This document shows positions 61,124 through 64,000 of a DNA stretch of 64,000 bases, one piece after another. The notes under the pieces were generated by a model that searched no databases, had not been told where the DNA came from, and saw nothing but the letters and a program-made list of their open reading frames with translations. This DNA is from Dryocola sp032000125 (GTDB taxonomy: Bacteria; Pseudomonadota; Gammaproteobacteria; Enterobacterales; Enterobacteriaceae): the NCBI GenBank assembly GCA_032000125.1, contig DAMALH010000001.1, forward strand, positions 1 through 64,000, in the 5' to 3' direction. A program made the position numbers and the translations under genes. Each line of letters opens with the position of its first letter. Positions within the stretch are counted from its first letter, which is position 1.

Positions 61124-61579
61124 ATGCAAGAAGGGCAAAAGCGTAAAACATCGTCCCTGAGTATCCTCGCCATCGCTGGGGTGGAGCCATACCAGGAGAA
61201 AGCGGGCGAAGAATACATGAACGAAGCCCAGCTGTCGCACTTCAGGCGTATACTTGAAGCCTGGCGTAACCAACTTATGGATGAAGTTGATCGCACCGTC
61301 ACGCACATGCAGGATGAAGCCGCTAACTTCCCGGACCCGGTAGACCGTGCCGCCCAGGAAGAAGAGTTCAGCCTGGAACTGCGCAACCGCGATCGCGAAC
61401 GTAAACTGATCAAGAAGATCGAAAAGACGCTTAAGAAAGTAGAAGACGAAGATTTCGGCTACTGCGAATCTTGCGGCGTTGAAATTGGTATTCGTCGCCT
61501 TGAAGCTCGTCCGACGGCTGATTTGTGTATCGACTGCAAAACGCTGGCAGAAATTCGCGAAAAACAGATGGCCGGCTAA
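61124..61579 (+). CDS. dksA: RNA polymerase-binding transcription factor DksA
   Basis: DksA enters the secondary channel of RNA polymerase and works with ppGpp to repress rRNA promoters, such as the one at position 12-95, and to activate amino-acid genes. A coiled coil (about 33-108) has the tip DPVDRAAQ with the two functional Asp residues. Four cysteines (YCESCG, LCIDCK) bind zinc. It has 151 residues. The ATG at 61124 follows AAGGAGA; a TTG at 61106 would add six residues. A TATAAT at 61033-61038 may be its -10. Confidence 0.97.
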   Translation: MQEGQKRKTSSLSILAIAGVEPYQEKAGEEYMNEAQLSHFRRILEAWRNQLMDEVDRTVTHMQDEAANFPDPVDRAAQEEEFSLELRNRDRERKLIKKIEKTLKKVEDEDFGYCESCGVEIGIRRLEARPTADLCIDCKTLAEIREKQMAG

Positions 61580-61604
61580 ACGGTCCGCAATTTCACCACT
61601 TTCA

Positions 61605-61630
61605 AAGGCGGGAGTCTCTCCCGCCTTAAT
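61605..61630 (+). terminator. Hairpin between dksA and gluQ
   Basis: AAGGCGGGAG and CTCCCGCCTT form a perfect 10-bp stem with loop TCT, followed by AATTATTTG. The T run is weak, so read-through into gluQ, 13 bases further on, is likely. Confidence 0.75.
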
Positions 61631-61643
61631 TATTTGTAGACCA

Positions 61644-62540
61644 ATGACCGCTCCTCACTACATCGGGCGCTTTGCCCCTTCGCCTTCGGGTGAACTCCAT
61701 TTCGGCTCGCTGGTTGCCGCCCTTGGCAGCTATTTGCAGGCACGTGCAAACCAGGGGCAGTGGCTGGTGCGCATCGAAGATATCGATCCTCCCCGTGAAG
61801 TCCCCGGCGCCGCCGAAACAATTTTGCGCCAGCTTGATCGTTACGGCCTGCGCTGGGACGGCGAGGTCCTGTGGCAGTCTCAGCGCCATGAGGCCTATCG
61901 CGAAGCGTTGGCCTCGCTGCATCAGCAAGGCTTAAGCTATTACTGCACCTGTACCCGCAGCCGCATTCAGCAAATCGGCGGTTTTTACGACGGCCACTGC
62001 CGGACCTTAAACCTTGGGCCAGAAAATGCCGCTATGCGTCTGGTGCAGCAGCATCCGGTATTAAGTTTTGAGGATCGCCTGCGCGGCGAGTTAATCGCCG
62101 ACGAAAACCTCGCGCGGGAAGATTTTATCATCCACCGTCGCGACGGCCTGTTTGCCTATAACCTGGCCGTGGTGGTGGATGACCATTACCAGGGCGTGAC
62201 CGAGATCGTACGCGGCGCTGATTTAATCGAACCTACCGTGCGGCAAATTTCGCTTTATCAGCAGCTTGGCTGGCGGGTGCCGCAATACGTTCATCTGCCC
62301 CTTGCCCTAAACGATCAGGGTAATAAATTATCCAAGCAAAACCATGCTCCCGCGCTACCCTCATGCGATCCGCGGCCGGTGCTGGCCGCGGCTTTAACTT
62401 TTTTAAACCAGCCGGTTATTTCCCACTGGCGGGATCTCACCCTTGAAGGGCTGCTAAGCGAAGCGGTGGAAAAGTGGACGCTGGTAAACATTCCGTTAAA
62501 TGCATCCATGAATACGTCATTCTCAAATGCCCCGCACTGA
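61644..62540 (+). CDS. gluQ: Glutamyl-queuosine tRNA(Asp) synthetase
   Basis: GluQ activates glutamate and attaches it to queuosine at position 34 of tRNA-Asp. It is a GluRS-like catalytic core without an anticodon-binding domain. The N-terminal block is RFAPSPSGELHFGSL (HIGH-type), zinc ligands are in YYCTCTRSR and YDGHC, and KLSKQNH replaces KMSKS. The ATG at 61644 gives 298 residues; the longer open frame runs back into dksA and is not real. Confidence 0.95.
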   Translation: MTAPHYIGRFAPSPSGELHFGSLVAALGSYLQARANQGQWLVRIEDIDPPREVPGAAETILRQLDRYGLRWDGEVLWQSQRHEAYREALASLHQQGLSYYCTCTRSRIQQIGGFYDGHCRTLNLGPENAAMRLVQQHPVLSFEDRLRGELIADENLAREDFIIHRRDGLFAYNLAVVVDDHYQGVTEIVRGADLIEPTVRQISLYQQLGWRVPQYVHLPLALNDQGNKLSKQNHAPALPSCDPRPVLAAALTFLNQPVISHWRDLTLEGLLSEAVEKWTLVNIPLNASMNTSFSNAPH

Positions 62541-62596
62541 GCTATGATTAGCCGCTGTTTTTTTTGTCCCTATGATTGACACTGCCGAGGTGGACT

Positions 62597-63994
62597 ATTT
62601 TTACCCGAGTCGCTAATTTTTGCCGCAAGGTGCTTAACCGCGATGATGTTGTGGCGCAGGAGAGCGAAGATCTCCCGCAAATCACGGTCATTCCGCGTGA
62701 CCAGCACGCTATCTCCCGCAAAGATATCAGTGAAAATGCCCTCAAGGTGCTCTATCGTCTGAACAAAGCGGGCTACGAGGCATACCTTGTAGGCGGCGGC
62801 GTGCGTGACCTTCTGCTGGGCAAGAAACCGAAAGATTTTGACGTAACGACCAGCGCCACGCCGGATCAGGTACGTAAACTGTTCCGCAACTGCCGCCTGG
62901 TGGGCCGTCGCTTCCGCCTTGCCCACGTGATGTTTGGGCCGGAAATCATCGAAGTCGCCACCTTCCGCGGCCACCACGAAGAGCAAAAAGCCGATCGCCA
63001 GACCTCGCAGACCGGTCAAAACGGCATGCTGCTGCGCGATAATATCTTTGGCTCTATCGAAGAAGATGCCCAGCGCCGCGACTTCACTATCAACAGCCTC
63101 TATTACAGCGTGGCGGATTTTTCAGTCCGTGATTACGTTGGCGGCCTGCGCGATTTACGCAACGGCGTGATTCGCCTGATTGGCGATCCGGAAACGCGCT
63201 ACCGTGAAGATCCGGTGCGGATGCTGCGTGCGGTACGCTTTGCAGCCAAGCTGAATATGACTATCAGTCCGGAAAGCGGCGAACCCATTCCACGCCTTGC
63301 CACCTTGATTAACGACGTGCCGCCTGCCCGCCTGTTCGAGGAATCTCTTAAGCTGCTGCAGGCTGGACATGGCTACGAAACTTACGAACTGCTGCGTGAA
63401 TACCAGTTGTTCCAGCCGCTGTTCCCGATTATTACCCGCTACTTTACCGAACAGGGCGACAGCCCAATGGAACACATGATTGCCCGGGTGCTGAAGAACA
63501 CCGATAACCGCATTCAGAACGATATGCGCGTTAACCCGGCCTTCCTGTTCTCCGCCATGTTCTGGTATCCGCAGCTTGAAATGGCACAGAAGCTTACCCA
63601 GGAAAGCGGCCTCGCCTATATGGACGCGTTTGCCCTGGCGATGAACGAAGTGCTGGATGAAGCCTGTCGTGCACTGGCAATTCCAAAACGTATTACCACC
63701 CTTGTGCGCGATATCTGGAGCCTGCAACTGCGTCTGTCGCGTCGCCAGGGCAAACGCGCCTGGAAACTGATGGAGCATCCTAAGTTCCGCGCCGCTTACG
63801 ATCTTCTGGCCTTGCGTGCGGAAGTGGAAAATAACCAGGAGCTGCAGCGTCTGACCAAATGGTGGGGCGAATTCCAGGTAGCGGCACCCCCGGCACAGAA
63901 AGATATGCTCAATGATTTGGGCGATGAACCGGCAGCACGTCGCCGCCATCGCCGCCCGCGCAAGCGTGCTCCGCGCAGCGGTGGGGCTGCATGA
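62597..63994 (+). CDS. pcnB: Poly(A) polymerase I, AUU start
   Basis: PcnB adds poly(A) tails that mark RNA for decay and controls ColE1-type plasmid copy number through RNA I. The nucleotidyltransferase head has VGGGVRDLLLGKKPKDFDVTT (about 60-80), then RRDFTINSLYY and the tRNA-nucleotidyltransferase-like neck, then a basic C terminus (RRRHRRPRKRAPR). I start it at ATT (62597), four bases after GAGGTG; this gives 465 residues beginning (M)FTRVANFCRKVL, the same length and unusual start known for E. coli. A TTG at 62576 is the nearest in-frame alternative. Confidence 0.93.
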   Translation: MFTRVANFCRKVLNRDDVVAQESEDLPQITVIPRDQHAISRKDISENALKVLYRLNKAGYEAYLVGGGVRDLLLGKKPKDFDVTTSATPDQVRKLFRNCRLVGRRFRLAHVMFGPEIIEVATFRGHHEEQKADRQTSQTGQNGMLLRDNIFGSIEEDAQRRDFTINSLYYSVADFSVRDYVGGLRDLRNGVIRLIGDPETRYREDPVRMLRAVRFAAKLNMTISPESGEPIPRLATLINDVPPARLFEESLKLLQAGHGYETYELLREYQLFQPLFPIITRYFTEQGDSPMEHMIARVLKNTDNRIQNDMRVNPAFLFSAMFWYPQLEMAQKLTQESGLAYMDAFALAMNEVLDEACRALAIPKRITTLVRDIWSLQLRLSRRQGKRAWKLMEHPKFRAAYDLLALRAEVENNQELQRLTKWWGEFQVAAPPAQKDMLNDLGDEPAARRRHRRPRKRAPRSGGAA

Positions 63995-64000
63995 CGCTTG
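63991..64000 (+). CDS. folK: HPPK (folate synthesis), first codons only
   Basis: The ATG at 63991 overlaps the pcnB stop as ATGA and reads Met-Thr-Leu before the window ends. In E. coli the next gene is folK, 6-hydroxymethyl-7,8-dihydropterin pyrophosphokinase, with the same overlap and a start of Met-Thr. The identity rests on synteny and three codons only. Confidence 0.7.

Noticed and set aside
1..64000. CRISPR array, prophage, complete insertion sequence or tRNA gene
   Set aside because: Reading the gaps between genes showed no regularly spaced repeats, transposase or integrase genes, or tRNA cloverleaf.

Overview
The window is a stretch of chromosome from a member of the Enterobacteriaceae. 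Nearly every gene has a clear Escherichia coli counterpart of almost the same length, in the same order and orientation as the E. coli K-12 region between pcnB-folK and gmhB-rrnH. The protein sequences differ from my memory of E. coli at many positions, so it is a related genus; I cannot name it from the sequence alone. There are no complete insertion sequences, prophages, tRNA genes or CRISPR arrays.

Layout. Bases 1-95 (minus strand) hold the P1 promoter of a ribosomal RNA operon that lies just outside the window. Then follow gmhB; metNIQ (methionine uptake); rcsF-trmO-proS; the minus-strand group yaeQ-arfB-nlpE; yaeP-rof; and the minus-strand group ldcC-yaeR-tilS-cytochrome c. Bases 13267-29343 are the conserved envelope macro-operon read on the minus strand: dxr, uppS, cdsA, rseP, bamA, skp, lpxD, fabZ, lpxA, lpxB, rnhB, dnaE, accA. 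It couples isoprenoid carrier, phospholipid, lipid A and fatty-acid synthesis with outer-membrane protein assembly and replication. Upstream of it lie rpsB-tsf-pyrH-frr (translation and UMP synthesis). The plus-strand genes map, glnD, dapD and yaeH follow, then the minus-strand genes dgt, degP and cdaR, the plus-strand group mtn-btuF-yadS, erpA and clcA (minus), hemL (plus), the ferrichrome operon fhuACDB and mrcB (minus), hrpB (minus), thpR-sfsA-dksA-gluQ-pcnB (plus), and the first ten bases of folK.

Most unusual content. An apparently undescribed interspersed intergenic repeat occurs three times in one orientation: after yaeH/cdaR (38011-38184), between fhuA and fhuC (51905-52011), and between mrcB and fhuA (54374-54512). 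Each copy has a GC-rich hairpin, then ATATTG or a close variant, exactly four bases, then a 13-14 bp hairpin with an invariant six-base GCGTGG loop whose stem changes by compensated base pairs, and then a weaker second hairpin. Copies 1 and 3 also share a downstream segment ending in a third hairpin. Copy 1 lies between exact 13-base direct repeats that look like a duplicated terminator half.

Other points: a c-type cytochrome gene overlaps the end of tilS, which I do not recall from E. coli K-12; pcnB appears to start at AUU; FhuA lacks most of the surface gating loop used by phages in E. coli; and yaeF is absent between proS and nlpE. Function assignments rest on motifs, length and synteny recalled from E. 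coli; no database search was run.
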